NCBI GenBank assembly: GCA_025345505.1
Contig: JANVCC010000047.1
Location: 7,385,429-7,449,428, forward strand
DNA: 64,000 bases
Reading direction: 5' to 3'
DNA from: Todiramphus chloris collaris
Lineage: Eukaryota > Chordata > Aves > Coraciiformes > Alcedinidae
Shown one piece after another: positions 14,336 through 26,338 of the stretch; within the stretch, counting starts at the first letter, position 1, and each line of letters begins with the position of its first letter. The position numbers were made by a program, and so were the translations under genes. The notes beneath the pieces are model-generated. The model was not told the DNA's origin, made no database searches, and saw only the letters and a program-made list of their open reading frames with translations.

Positions 14336-14510
14336 TCTCTACTTCAATCGCAAGCTCTCCGCATTTGTTTGCACAGAGGGTAGCAGGGTGCAATTCCATC
14401 TAAGAAAGGGCACATTTACAAAACCAGGCAGGCTTTCGCTCACTCGTTAACTTTAGCAGTCTCACATTGTTGCTGGATTTGTTGAGGTGTTTTTAGAGAT
14501 CATCAAATTG

Positions 14511-14544
14511 TAGAATGGTTTGGGTTGGAAGGGACCTTATAGAT
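14511..14544 (-). mobile_element. CR1 LINE, 3' tip separated from its body
   Basis: TAGAATGGTTTGGGTTGGAA then GGGACCTTATAGAT is the 3' tip of a minus-strand CR1. The rest of the same copy resumes at about 14838, so about 290 bp interrupts it. Confidence 0.7.
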
Positions 14545-14837
14545 AAGTGCCTCCACTGGTCCTCTTATCTCTGTCTATTGCTACACCTGCTTCTATCCCT
14601 GTTTTTGCTGAACTGTACAAAAACCAGTAGAGTGAGGAAGATGAAGAAATGTAAAATCTCTAATCTCTAGTTCTGTACAGAAGTCATTACTTGAGATCAC
14701 TCCTCTCCATTAGAGCTCCAAGATCTTCTTGACTTTACTTGCATTAGTACTCCTAGACTGTTTAGGGGTCATGATAATATTGGGTAGGTTGGACCTGATC
14801 ATCTTAGAGGTCTTTTCCAGCCTTAATGATTCTGTGA
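14545..14837 (+). mobile_element. insertion within a CR1, ending in a sense CR1 3' tail
   Basis: About 290 bp lies between two parts of a minus-strand CR1. Its last 55 bases (14782-14837, GGGTAGGTTGGACCTGATCA to ATTCTGTGA) are the 3' tail of a + strand CR1. The preceding 235 bases match nothing I know. This could be a second CR1 insertion carrying other sequence, or a rearrangement. Confidence 0.5.
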
Positions 14838-15312
14838 TCATCAAGCTGTAACTCCCCTGCCATGAGCAGGGACACCTTCCACTAGACCCAGGTTGCTCAA
14901 AGCCCCATCCAACCTGGTCCTGAACACTTCCAGAGACAGAGCATCCACAGCCTCTCTGGGCAACCTGTTCCAGTGTCTCAGCAACCTCACAGTGAAGAAT
15001 TTCTTCCTAATATGTAGTCTAAATCTCCCCTTTCAATGTAAAACCATTATCCCTCATTCTATCACTACACTTCCTGATAAACAGTCTGTCTCCATCTTTC
15101 TGACAGGCCCCTTGAAGTCCTGAAAGGCCACCAGAGGGTCTCCTTGAAGACTTCTTTTCTCCAGGCTGAACACTCCCATCTCTCCCAGCCTGGCCTCCCA
15201 GCAGAGGGGTTCCAGCCCTCCCAGCATTGCTGGGGCTTCTCTGGCCCCACTCCAACAGATCCATGTCCTTCCTATGTTGGAGGTGCCAGATCTGAGTGCA
15301 GGATGAGGCTTC
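14838..15312 (-). mobile_element. CR1 LINE, 3' UTR and end of ORF2
   Basis: Continues the copy begun at 14511: CCTGCCATGAGCAGGGACAC, then CATCCAACCTGGTCCTGAAC, through the complement of the ORF2 tail to about 15312. Same CR1 subtype as 42647-42979 and 55640-56062. Confidence 0.85.
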
Positions 15313-17273
15313 AGAACAGCTGATGAAACAGTATATTTCTATCTTGGGAGAAAGTAATTTTCTGGGTTTTGAGCTCACTGTCTCCCTCCCTCCTTCCTGC
15401 TGAGCTGTGGATGCAGGAAGATGCATGTAGACTGGGATGCTCACAGCCCCTGTGAAGGTGGCTGGGAAGGACTGCTGGCAGCATTTGGATCCTGCTTCTC
15501 CTTGAGCTGCCTCCCTGTCCTGGACCCACTTCACCACAACCAAGAGGGGAGTTCCTTCACTTGTCTGTGGGAAAACACTGCTTACTTGCCTAAGACATCA
15601 TTCAAACATGAACGTGGTAGAAGAGTTACAGGGATGGTAGAAAAGAGCAATGATGTGCCATCCCCCTCACTCTTAGATTATGCTGGGATATGTATCCAGA
15701 TAAGTTTTCAGCCTGCTGCAGTCATCAACAAATTTTGAAGGACTCGGGTGATTTTCCTCCATCACCAGATTGATTGAGACAGGGTGAATTTTTTCCACCT
15801 TTCCCAGGAACCTGGCTGGGTCACTAGAAAGGGTAAGTTCAGAATGGCCCATTTCAGCAGGCGACAGAAAGCCACTTCAGGCACTCATCTGATGAGGAAT
15901 CTGACATCTTGCTTGATAAAGCCAAATCAGACAGGAGTGCAGCAGCAGGCAGAGCTCTGGCTGTGTCACTGGAAGGAAACAATCTCCTTTTCCTAGGACT
16001 TCAGTCCTTGAATGATTGGAGATCCCCAGCGTTAGACTGGGGAGTAGTCGGGGAAAGGAGCAAGGGAGGAGATCTCCATAGGGCAGGGAGATGGGGGGAG
16101 AGTGGGGTGGCAAGGAAGGAGGGAACAGCCTTCCAGGGGGTGAAAACAATTATGGAAGAGACTGTCACCTATCCCGCACAAGTTATTAACTGTTGTTCCC
16201 AGATGGTCATTATTAATAAGACCGTGGCCTAATTATGGCACCTTACTTGAATTTAGTCTCACTTTCTATGCTTCTGGGACAAAAAGAAAAATATATGAAG
16301 GAGAAATGAGAAGATGGTCCTGGAGACAAAAAAAATCCCTGACACTTTTAAAGATATATTAGCTGATATGCTCACAACTTTGCTCATGGAAACATGGCTA
16401 AAACAGCAAAAAAACAGGAGATGGAGACTAGAAAAAGGGGAGAAACGGAGCGAAGGGAAGAGCAGAGTGATGTGGAAGACATGAAGGACACAGTGCAGCT
16501 TCTTAACTTGTAAGGGAAAAACATTATTGTCAAATACCATGCATGACATGTAAGGATAATGAATACTTGCTAAATCCTGTACAGAAGCGTGAAGGGTATG
16601 GAAATGTCTGCTAGTGTATCCTTTCCTAAAAAGACCCAGGCAGACAGGGCAAAATTATGCAGGCAGCCTCACAAAAGCATGCTCTGCAGAGCCCAGTTGT
16701 GTCCCCTCCTGTCCTCTGGTGTTACCAGAAGAAGTCCTGGAAAGAAGCAGCTTTTTTCCTCCTCAGCAGTGCCTTTAAATTATAAAGACTCGTTCAGAAT
16801 AGTTCTACTGGAACCTCAACGGGCTCGCCTGAGTTGAGACGGTTCAAAACCATTGCAGGCTGAAGATGTCCTCTTGTTTCTTCATATCATTTATTTTTAG
16901 TTCACTGCTTGCTTTTAAAAAGCCTCGTGTTACTATGGTTATAACCATGCTGGTTAAAGGATGCAGGCAAGATAAAATTTGCAGGTCTTTACTGGAAAAA
17001 CTAGTACAGTGGGGGGAAAGGAGATAATCTTCCTGGTGTACAAGCACTTCCTGTCGACTTTTTCCAACTCTACTAAGTTAGTCTAATAGAAGACACTGCT
17101 CCCACCCACAAACCTTATCTCACCCACAAGAAGACTGTAATTCATTTACCTCTCTAAAGGCCTCATAATACTACTTTTTTTTTATATTGCTGGAACAATC
17201 CATAACAATGTACCTGCGTATTTGATATAGATTTGAAGCACTAAAGGCAATTTGTGACATAACTCACTCAGGC

Positions 17274-17290
17274 TTTTTTTTTTTTTTTTT

Positions 17291-17334
<44 letters not shown>
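17274..17334. repeat. 61-bp poly(T) tract
   Basis: T throughout except one C at 17303. An A-rich tract lies about 200 bp downstream (17534-17602). Confidence 0.95.
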
Positions 17335-17335
<1 letters not shown>

Positions 17336-17533
17336 TCTTTTTGGTCCCCAGTGCATAGCTTAACTCCTGTAATCAGAAAGTGCATTTATAGAAGCCATCA
17401 CAGCTTTAATAGTTGAAGAAGCATTAGCAATTTAGGAAAAGGTAGTAGATAAAAAGACTGGAAATTTTAGAAAATGCTAATCCTTTTCCATACTGAGCCA
17501 CACTTGCCGTGCCTGAGGCATCATTCCCAAGGA

Positions 17534-17602
17534 GAAAAAAAAACCAAAAAAACAAAAAGAAAACCAAAACAAAAAAAAAAAAAAAAAAAACAAAAAAACC
17601 CC
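17534..17602. repeat. A-rich tract, A and CCAAAA type
   Basis: Includes a 20-A run (17571-17590) among CAAAA/CCAAAA units. Confidence 0.9.
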
Positions 17603-17920
17603 TTAACCTTAAAACCAAGCTGCATTGAGATTTAACTGCAGGGTTGAATTTAATTTTGCTTTATCACATTTGTCCACAGGAAATGTTGGTGGATAACTAG
17701 TTCTTCCTGCAAGAGGTAGCAGCAGAGCCTTGTCTGACTTGTTTGTTATTGTTTATGCAAAGACTGGGGAATGTGATGTCTTAGCAGTGGCAAACTGTGT
17801 TAAAAATCCGCTATAAAATAAACTAATGCTGGTGAAAGTATTTGAGCAGACCAGCTTAAAGCACATTCTCTGCTGCTTGTGCAAGGACAGCTCCTCTGCA
17901 AACACAGAAAGAGGCATTTT

Positions 17921-18661
17921 CATAGAATCATAGAATGTCAGGTGTAGGAAGGGACCTCTGGAGATCATTGAGTCCAACCCCCCTGCCAGAGCAGGATCAC
18001 CCAGGGCAGCCCACACAGGAACAGATCCATATGCGTTATGAATGTCTCCAGAGAAGGAGACTCCACAACCTCTCTGGGCAGCCTGTTCCAGGCTCCATCA
18101 CCCTCACAGTAAAGAATTTCCTCCTCATATTTAGGTGGAACCTTCTATGCTCAAGTTTATACCCATTGTTCCTTGTCCTGTTGCTGGGCACTGCAGAAAA
18201 GAGCTTGGCCCCTTCCATTTGACACCCACCCTTCAGATATTTATAGACATTAATAAGGTCCCCTCTCTGTCTTCTCCTCTCAAGGCTAAACAGCCCCAGT
18301 TCCCTCAGTCTTTCTTCATAGGGAAGATGCTTAAGTCCGTTAATCATCCTTGTAGCTCTCCGTTGGACTCTGTTCAGTAGATCCCTGTCTCTCTTAAACT
18401 GGGGAGCCCCAAAATGGACACAGTATTCCAGGTGTGGTCTCACTAGGGCAGAGTAGAGGGGGAGGAGAACCTCCCTAGACCTGCTGGGCACAGTTTTTCT
18501 AATGCACCCCAGGATGCCATTGTCCTTCCTGGCCACAAGGGCACATTGCTGTCCCATGGAGAACTTGCTGTCCACTAGGCCTCCAAGGTCTTTCTCCTGG
18601 TGCTGCTGTCCAGCAGAATGACCCCTAATCTGTACTGGTGCCTGCTGTTATCTCACCCCAA
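17921..18661 (-). mobile_element. CR1 LINE with long open ORF2 tail
   Basis: Its 3' end at 17921 shows two copies of the terminal octamer. On the minus strand 18575-18036 is open for 179 codons and encodes the C-terminal part of CR1 ORF2 ([20 protein letters not shown], then [20 protein letters not shown]), followed by the 3' UTR. It lacks the upstream reverse-transcriptase and endonuclease regions. The uninterrupted frame suggests one of the youngest CR1 copies in the window. Confidence 0.9.
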
Positions 18662-20651
18662 TTTTGCTCAACTGTGGGCCATAGTTACAAATGATTTACA
18701 TTTCAGGATGGAATCACCCCCTGGTTTGTTTGTATGAGAGCATAAAGCATGTTTTTGATATGGGGTAAGTAGTGAAACCCAACGATATTAAGGACATGAA
18801 GAGGTACCTATTGCTGCAGGTGTGGATCGAGGACACAGAGACTTCACAGCTTCAGCTGTCGTTTTGTTGTCTCGGCTTATCTTCTAAACCTCTCTGGGAG
18901 AGAAAGGGAATAAACTGCTGTGCAACACGCCAAAAAAAAAACCAAACAGACCAAAACCGTCATGTTAAGAACAAAGGATTTTGTTTGGGTTTCTTATGAG
19001 CATAATCAGAAACATCACACTCCATAATTTTGTGATAGTAACCCTTGTTCTAGGGACAGGACAGACAGCAGGGTAAAATCCTTCGTTTGCTTAAATTAGG
19101 ACGAAGCCAAGATAATCATGTTTGTAACAGATTCACTCTGGAATTTACATCAGGGGAAATGAAACCAGAAAACACGACAAACTCGCACGTGCTGTGGACA
19201 GAAATGGGTAACAAGTGTAGAAAGCGCAGTGTTACCACTTGCACTCAGCTTTACTTTTCACAGCATTATTTGGCTGCTTTTTTGCTCATGTCAGCTGCTC
19301 AGAAGGCAAATGCCTGGCAGAAAAAAAAACAAAGTGAATTTTATATAACCGGTATCTTTAAGCCCTGGGATTTCCAGATTTCACGCTTCATCCAGTGTGA
19401 TTTCTTCTGAGATCCAAAATCCACCACCTTTTAAACAGACATTAGTATAGCTGAAGCAAAAGTTAAACAGAACTCCTAGGACTGCATTAGCATTTTTCCT
19501 GGCAAGGAGGTAAAATTATATTAACAAATTTTGCCAAGGACTATGCCAGCTGTACTTAGGGAGCGGGCGGTCTGAGACACAGGCAGTACCTCCAGAGAAG
19601 TGGCTCAGCGGTGGCTGGGTGGTTCTAAATGTACCAGCTTGTTTAAATAGCAAAGCATTTTAAATATGAAAAGAGGCTTCTGCCAAGAATTGTCATATTG
19701 AGCATCACAAAATAGCTGTGGGTTTGTTTTGCTTTTGTTGTTGTTGTTTGTTGGGGTATTTTTTTCTCCTCCCAGAGATCTAACCCCCATCTGTTTCTGA
19801 AAGAGCTCATCATTCATAAAGCAACAAATTACATTTCAGAGCATAGCTCTTTATCACTTCACCAGTTAATGGGGCTAAGAAAAGATTTGAGAAGATTCTC
19901 CCAACTATGTGCAGACTCCCGAGGAGACAAAAGAGGCCTCCTGGAGATGTTGTGAAAGGGTCGTTATTTGGTTACATCTTCACCTCTTGCAATCAGAAAG
20001 CAAGAAAAGGACACGTGGCATTTAGGTCACTACAGCAAACACTGGCATTAAGCTGGTCATATTTCACGGGTGTTCTGAAGTCTGAAATGCTATAAGGCAA
20101 GCAACAGGCTGGAAGGAATATAAAGAGAGAAAGCACTCAAAGTTCTGAGAGACCAATAGCAAAGGACAATATATTTTAGGGAATACACAATTTTCAATTC
20201 CATCCTCTTGAAGCTGGAGGACAAGGGTCACAAGGAGGCAGCGATGCTTTGGTACCCTATCGACCAAGACGTTGCAGGGACTCAGGAGTCTTCTGTCTGT
20301 GTTTCTGAAAGCACTGGAGAATTTAGCTTTGTATTAACCACCCAACTCCAGTTTGCAGCTCATAGTGGTGGTTGTCCAAATGTTGATGATTGGTTACTGT
20401 GTCTTCATGGAGTATGGGGGCAATAGGCCACCTTCCTAGGGACTGTTAGCAGATGCATTCCTGGTGCTTTTCAACTCTAGATGGTCAGGAATGGAACAAT
20501 CCAGCCTCAGCCTTTTTGATGACAGTTTTGACAAAAACAATGTCACAATTTCCACAAGAAGTCTCTACAAGGTGGTCTGGGCCAATAAACATTCTGTCCG
20601 ATGTCTGCTGACCAGATGTACCTGAAAATTAGAAATATCTCTACCTAGTTG
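18662..20651. other. no gene seen
   Basis: Unique DNA without recognised repeats. Short A runs near 18933. Confidence 0.6.
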
Positions 20652-20705
20652 TGGGTTGGACTAGATGACCTTTAAAGGTCCCTTCCAATCTGAACCATTC
20701 TAGGA
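20652..20705 (+). mobile_element. CR1 LINE, 3' tip
   Basis: GGGTTGGACTAGATGACC, GGTCCCTTCCAATCTGAACC and a decayed ATTCTAGGACTCTGG end. Only about 55 bp. Confidence 0.75.
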
Positions 20706-20967
20706 CTCTGGTTGTCTATCCAGTCTTACCCATCCCCTGCCCTTCCATGTATGCAATGCAACACTCTGTGTCAGATGTTATTTTCCTGTAGTTCCCTGTC
20801 TCAGTGAAAACATCTGAAAAAAGGTCACCAGTGGATAAATAGTCAGTGTAGCTTTCTTATCCAGCCCTTCACTGGATAGAGCTTCGTGTTGCTTGGTCGT
20901 AACCTTGAATACTAGATAGAATTATTACTTTCTGAATAGGTTCCCTTGTTTCAAAGTTGGTTTTTTT

Positions 20968-21190
20968 GAATCACGGATTGTTTTGGGTTGTAAGGGACCT
21001 TTTGAGGTCATCTAGTCTAACTCCCCTGCAGGGAGCAGGGACATCTGCAACTAGAGCAGGTTGCTCAGAGCCCTGGCCAACCTCACCTGCAATGGTGCCA
21101 GGGATGGGGCAGTGACCACCTCTCTGGGCAACCTGGGACAGGGTCTCACCACCCTCAGTGTCAAAAGTTCTTCCTCATACCTGCTCTAGG
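20968..21190 (-). mobile_element. CR1 LINE, 3' part
   Basis: Starts GAATCACGGATTGTTTTGGG and includes the CTCTCTGGGCAACCTGGGAC block. The terminal repeat is decayed. It overlaps in consensus coordinates with the copy at 21387-21572, so the two are separate insertions. Confidence 0.8.
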
Positions 21191-21386
21191 TGCAGGTTGT
21201 CTGGATTCTGCTTAAAGTATCTGTTGAATGGGGTATGAATCACCAGAGCCAGTGTGTTAATTCAGCATCCTCCCCTTTTCTGCCTGGTTTTAAACTGCCA
21301 GCATGTATTTGCCTGGCCTTTGGTGACTTCTTATGAGAAGACCCCTCTAGTTTTGCTATAGAGTAGCACTAGGCTCTGTTGGAACC

Positions 21387-21572
21387 AACCTCACCTGGAA
21401 TATTTCCAGATAGTGGGCTTCTACCACTTCGCTGGGCAATGTGGGCCAGGGTCTCACCACCCTCAGAATCAAAAATTTAGTCCTATCTGCTCTAAATCTC
21501 CCTCTTTTAGTTTCAAATGATCACCCCTTGTCCTGTCACAACAGGCCCTGCTCAAAAGATTGTCCCCTTTTT
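21387..21572 (-). mobile_element. CR1 LINE, internal 3' fragment
   Basis: CCTCACCTGGAATATTTCCA, GGCAATGTGGGCCAGGGTCT and CACCCCTTGTCCTGTCACAA are CR1 blocks in antisense order. It has no terminal repeat. Confidence 0.75.
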
Positions 21573-22451
21573 AATTAGGGCAAAGAAATATATTTTTCCT
21601 TTAATCTTTTCATCACTGAGTGTGGTAACAGAAATATTTGCTCCCTCCCACCCCCAAAATCAAGCACCAGGCACAAAAAATAAACCAGGAAAGAATGAAA
21701 AGGTAAAAGCAACTGAAAACCTGTGTGTGATAATAGACAGTTTTCAGTGTAGCTGTCACTGCTGGCGATACGTTAATACTTTTATAAACACTCCTACCCC
21801 TCTCCACAATGTACATAAATGAACGCCACATATAGTAGATCAGCACAAATGCCGTAACCATGACAGTTTTATCAGTGCTAATGATACTGTTTTAAATACT
21901 CACAAAACACACGGCAAGCAAATTAATACTTTTAAATCGGCTGAATCTCTCTGTCCATTGCCGCTTGCCCTGAATTTCCAGAAGGATTTTATGCCGGTTT
22001 GATCTCCCACCTTCAGGGCAACCACTTAGAAGTGCCCTGGAGGGGCTCTGTAGTTAGCATCAGCTCAGCATTTCCAAGGGCAGCTCCTCCAAGGTAACTC
22101 ACTTCAATGCACAGCACATACCCAACAGCTGCCAACAGCAGAAGAGCAGCTCCGGTGCGGTTCGGGCTGAAAACTGTGAAGAAAAGACGCATTTAAGGGA
22201 ACACAACACATTTCTCCGGTTGGCTTGGCAGAACCTGATGCGATTTTCCTTTCAATTTGCTGTGGTCCCACATGGAAGTCAAACGCAGCAGGAACTGATG
22301 GATCTGCTGCAGCTGTAACAGTGAACTTGCCTGGACGTTGCTGAGTTGTTGGGGTAGGGGGTTCGTTTGGTTGTTTGGAGTTGTTTTTTTTTTTAATGTG
22401 CAACTTTTGCTATTACTTCAGGAGAGTGACATCATTTATTTCATTTTTAAT
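21573..22451. other. no gene seen
   Basis: Unique AT-rich DNA between two CR1 copies. Short T run at 22384-22395. Confidence 0.6.
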
Positions 22452-22866
22452 AGGGTCTAGAGCACAAATCTTATAAGGAGCAGCTGAGGGACCTGGGCTT
22501 GTTGAACCTGGAGCAAAGGAGGCTCAAGGGAGACCTTCTGGCTCTCAACAGCTCCCTGACAGGAGGTTGGAGCTGGGTGGGGTCAGGCTCTTCTCCCAAG
22601 GAACAAGCAACAAGACAAGAGGAAATGGCCTCAGGTTGTTCCAGGGGTTGGAGCTGAGGAACAATTTCTTCCCCTTGAGGGTTGTCCAGGCCTGGCCTAC
22701 ACTGCCCAGGGCAATGGTGGGGTCCCCATGATCCTTGGAGGGGTTTCAAAGCCATGGAGATGTGGTGCTGAGGGACATGGGTTAGTGGTGACCGCAGCGC
22801 TGAGTTAATGGTTGGACTTGATAATATGAAAGGTCTGTTCCAACCAAAATGAATCTATGTTTCTAT
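22452..22866 (+). mobile_element. CR1 LINE, end of ORF2 and 3' UTR
   Basis: Begins GGGTCTAGAGCACAAAT, passes GGAGCAGCTGAGGGACCTGG, and ends AATGAATCTATGTTTCTATA. Same subtype as 6636-7525, 27897-28409 and 37071-37464. Confidence 0.85.
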
Positions 22867-23470
22867 ATCTTGACCTGATGATGCACTGCCCTTATAGTCT
22901 GACTGCTGTGTGTTTACCAGCACAGCAGTAATGTGTCATTCTTAGTAAACTGAGGGCAAATCAGAAAAGAATGTAGGATTTTGGAGGTTACAGACACTTG
23001 TTGTGACATCTTTTTATTGCTAACATTCCTGATGCCCCTAGACCCTCTGGCTGCACTACCCACTGGCAGTTTGAAGGTACAGTGGAAAGTCTCCTCTTGC
23101 ACTCATCAGCCTTTTCCCTTGTGAAAGAGATCTGGAAGACTAAAACCAATACAAAAAACAGTTCAGTAGGGTTAAGTGAGTGTCACTCAGCTGTCAAATA
23201 TCACATTGTGAAATTCCCATAAACAAGAGGATGGGAAGTGAGGGAGCTTTGTTCTTCAAGTGTTGCAAAAGCCACGTTCCCAGACTAGGAATAAGCAGTC
23301 CACTGGGAGGAGGCAGCTACTGAAGAGCTCTGAGATGGTCATAGAGAGCCATCAGCATTCAAGAGCTCTTTCTGGAAACCTCTTCCTAGAAACCTTGATG
23401 GCTTTAGCAGTTTGGCAAAGGTCTCAAACCTGTGCCTGGAAACAAACAAAAAACCTGATAAATCATTTAA
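22867..23470. other. no gene seen
   Basis: Unique DNA between two CR1 copies. Nothing further recognised. Confidence 0.6.
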
Positions 23471-23816
23471 CATAGAATCAGAACATTTGGGTTGGAAAGG
23501 ACCTTTCAAGGTCACCAACCCTCCTGCACTGAGCAGGGCCATCTGCAAGTAGAGCAGGTTGCTCAGAGTCCCAGCCAACCTCACCTGCAATGGTGCCAGG
23601 GATGGGGCAGCGACCACCTCTCTGGGCAACCTGGGACAGGGTCTCACCACCCTCAGGGTCAAAAATGTCTTCCTTCTCTCCAGTCTAAATCTCCCTCTTT
23701 TAGTTTAAACCCGTCACCCCTTGTTCTGTTGCAACAGGCCCTGCTCTAAAGTCCCTCCCCATCTTTCTGACTCTGCTGTGCTGAGCACTCCCGAGCTGGC
23801 CCCAGCACTGCAGGGG

Positions 23817-23850
<34 letters not shown>

Positions 23851-24125
23851 CAGAGCCCTGGGAGCAGAGGGGCAGGATCCCCCCCTCCCCTGCTGCCCAC
23901 GCTGCTGGGGGTGCAGCCCAGGGTGCCAGTGGCTCTGGGTGCCAGTGCACGGGGCCGGCTCAGCTCCAGCTGCTCACCCCCAGCACCCACAAGCCCTTCT
24001 CCCCAGGGCTCTCTCCATCCCTTCACCCCCAGCCTGTGCTGATACTGGGGGTTGCCCCATCCCAGGTGCAGGACCCTTCACTTGGCCTTGTTGAACATGA
24101 TGAGGTTCACATGGACCCAATTCTG
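23471..24125 (-). mobile_element. CR1 LINE carrying an internal CT repeat
   Basis: Its 3' end at 23471 is CATAGAATCAGAAC. It contains a CT run (23819-23847) that is matched at the same internal place in the copy at 39001-39680, and extends about 100 bases further upstream into ORF2. Compared with that copy it lacks about 165 bp at 23769/23770. Confidence 0.85.
23819..23847. repeat. (CT)n microsatellite inside a CR1
   Basis: About 14 CT units. They are flanked by GCACTGCAGGGGGG and CCCCAGAGCCCTGGGAG, as in the second copy at 39520-39545. Confidence 0.95.
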
Positions 24126-25175
24126 AAGTCATGCCCACAGTCTTAAAAAAATCCAGTGGAGATCAAACCTCACATTCTTCCTTAGCGTGCTTGATGTGAT
24201 GGGAGCCCAAACTGTGCAGCCTGTGCTGAGCAATTCTGCTGTTCTTTTGGGTACCTGCAGAAATGTCTGAGAGCATCCTCCTCAGACATCTCTCTCCTAA
24301 GTGTTCAGCAAAGAAGAGTTTGTGTTGTTGCTAATGGTATGTAATTTCTTTCAGCTCTCCCGTGGTGAGAATGGGGACAACCTCTAGAGACAGCAGTAAG
24401 AGGTTCTGAAATGTGGGTGATAAAGATGCTGAAGTCTGCAGATGTAAATGGGTTTGAATGAGGGAAAGTGGAAAATGAGAAGGGATCAGCTGAGGATGCA
24501 TTTGGAGTTCTGCAATTCTTACCCTTTGTGAGGGTGAAGAAAGCAGAGAGTTTATTTTATGCAAAATCAGGAAAAAAAAAAAAAAAAGCTTTAGGCTTTT
24601 GATTTAAAAAACCCAAAAATTTGTTATTATTACATAGTTAAAAGCAGAAAATAATAGCTTGTGAGAAGCTTTTTTTTTTTCCCTTCAAAACAAAAACCTG
24701 TAAAAAATCAACTAAATTTAAAATCCCTCTGCATCCAAACCCAATACGTTTGAATAATCTGGAAAGACTAAATGGAAAGTAGTTTTGCACTAAACAGAGA
24801 AAATGAATCATTTTACAATTTAGCATTTATGAGGGTGATTGTGGGAAACAGAAAACAGGGGTGGTGGGGTGGGGGGAGAGACAGTAGGAGAGAAGTGTGA
24901 AAAGATGTGCACGTGTATGTGCGTGTGCTTGAGGAATGAGCTAGGAACACATGAAAATTGCAATATAGAGTTGACCCCACTGCTGCCGTGTTGATAGATA
25001 AGGTGGTTGGATGGGAGTTGTCAGATGTTGTGGGAAAATGTTTCCTCTGGAAACATTTTTAGCTGCTTCTGCTGAGTGGCTTTCCCTCCACTGATACCTC
25101 CTCTTCCATTTTAGGAAGGATGGAACTTTTTAGATTATTTTCTTGGAAAACACTAAAGTGTTCTTAAGCACAGGA
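24126..25175. other. no gene seen
   Basis: Unique DNA with an A run at about 24570-24586 and a G/T-rich patch near 24858-24930. Confidence 0.6.
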
Positions 25176-25418
25176 GACTTAGAGAGACCTTATTGTGGCC
25201 TTTCGGTACTTAAGAAAGAAATTGTTGATGCTAAGGGTGGTGAGACCCTGTCCTGGGTTGCCCAGAGAGGTGGTTTCTGCCCCCTCCCTGGAACCATTGC
25301 AGGTGAGGTTGGCTGGGGCTCTGAGCAACCTGCTCTAGTTGCAGATGTCCCCACTCCTTGCAGTGGGGTTGGACTAGATGACCTTGAAAAGTCCCTTCCA
25401 ACCCAAACCCTTCTATGA
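25176..25418 (+). mobile_element. CR1 LINE, 3' part
   Basis: GAGAGACCTTATTGTGGCCT, GAGACCCTGTCCTGGGTTGC, then GGACTAGATGACCTTGAAAA and CCCTTCTATGATA. About 240 bp. Same subtype as 20968-21190. Confidence 0.85.
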
Positions 25419-25794
25419 TATGCTGGTTTAAGACTTAGAGCCTAAAGAAAATAACTACCTAATTCAGTAGCATTAGCACTGCTACTGTTAATTTGAAGTT
25501 TTTATGCTAAAGAGAAGTTTTGGTCAAGTGTGACGAAGAAGTAAGTTTGTTTTTTTATAAATCATAAAGATGGTGGAAACACTTCCATGGGTTTCCTGCT
25601 GGAACTGCACAGAGAAAACAGCAACCACCACCACCGAAACAAAGGAAAAAGAGCCCAAAGAAATTCAGATTTTGCTGCGCTGAGATCTTGGTGAACCACA
25701 TATTGCACAGGAGACAGCAAAGCAGCCTTGCAGCAATGGAGGTGGACCTCTTGTTAGGCTGCTTGAGCACAGGTGTAGTCAGTGACCTGGGAAA
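25419..25794. other. no gene seen
   Basis: Unique DNA between two CR1 copies. Nothing recognised. Confidence 0.55.
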
Positions 25795-26338
25795 TGTGAT
25801 TATTCTCCTCTACATGGTTCTGGAGAGGCTGCATGTGAAATACCATACTCAGTCTGGGGCCACCCAGTCCAGGAGAGACATGAACAAGCTGAACCAAGTT
25901 TGGTAAAGGGACACAAAGGTGGTTGCCAGCTGAAGGACACAACACATGAGGAAAGGGAGCTGGGGTTGCTTTGTTTGGAGAAGGGAAAGACAAGAAGAGA
26001 GCCAACTCCCTTCCACTGCCTAAAGGAGGAGTTCTAGAGAAGAGAAACCAAACCCTTCTCAGAGGCACAAGGTGAAATACAATAACAACTTGCAACCAGG
26101 GAAATTTCAACTGGGTATATTAAAAAAAAAAAAAAAAGTTTTTTTCTTTACAGCAGAAGTGTTTAAGTCCTGGAGCCAAGAAAGTTTGTGGAAACTCCAC
26201 CACTGGGGATTTTACAGCTTGACAGGTAACGGCCCTAAGCAACCCTAATCTGACTTTGAAATCACTTCTGCTTTGTAGCAGGAGGTTGGACTAGCTGACC
26301 TCCAAAAGTCCCTTCTGATATAACCTTTCTATGATACT
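25795..26338 (+). mobile_element. divergent CR1 LINE, ORF2 tail to 3' end
   Basis: ATGGTTCTGGAGAGGCTGCA, CAGTCCAGGAGAGACATGAA and GGTTGGACTAGCTGACCTCC are recognisable CR1 blocks ending in CCTTTCTATGATAC. It contains an A run (26122-26137) not expected in CR1. Much older than most copies here. Confidence 0.7.

Larger units (their letters stand above)
15313..17920. other. no gene seen
   Basis: Unique DNA, moderately GC-rich to 16150, then AT-rich with the paired T and A tracts listed separately. Confidence 0.6.
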
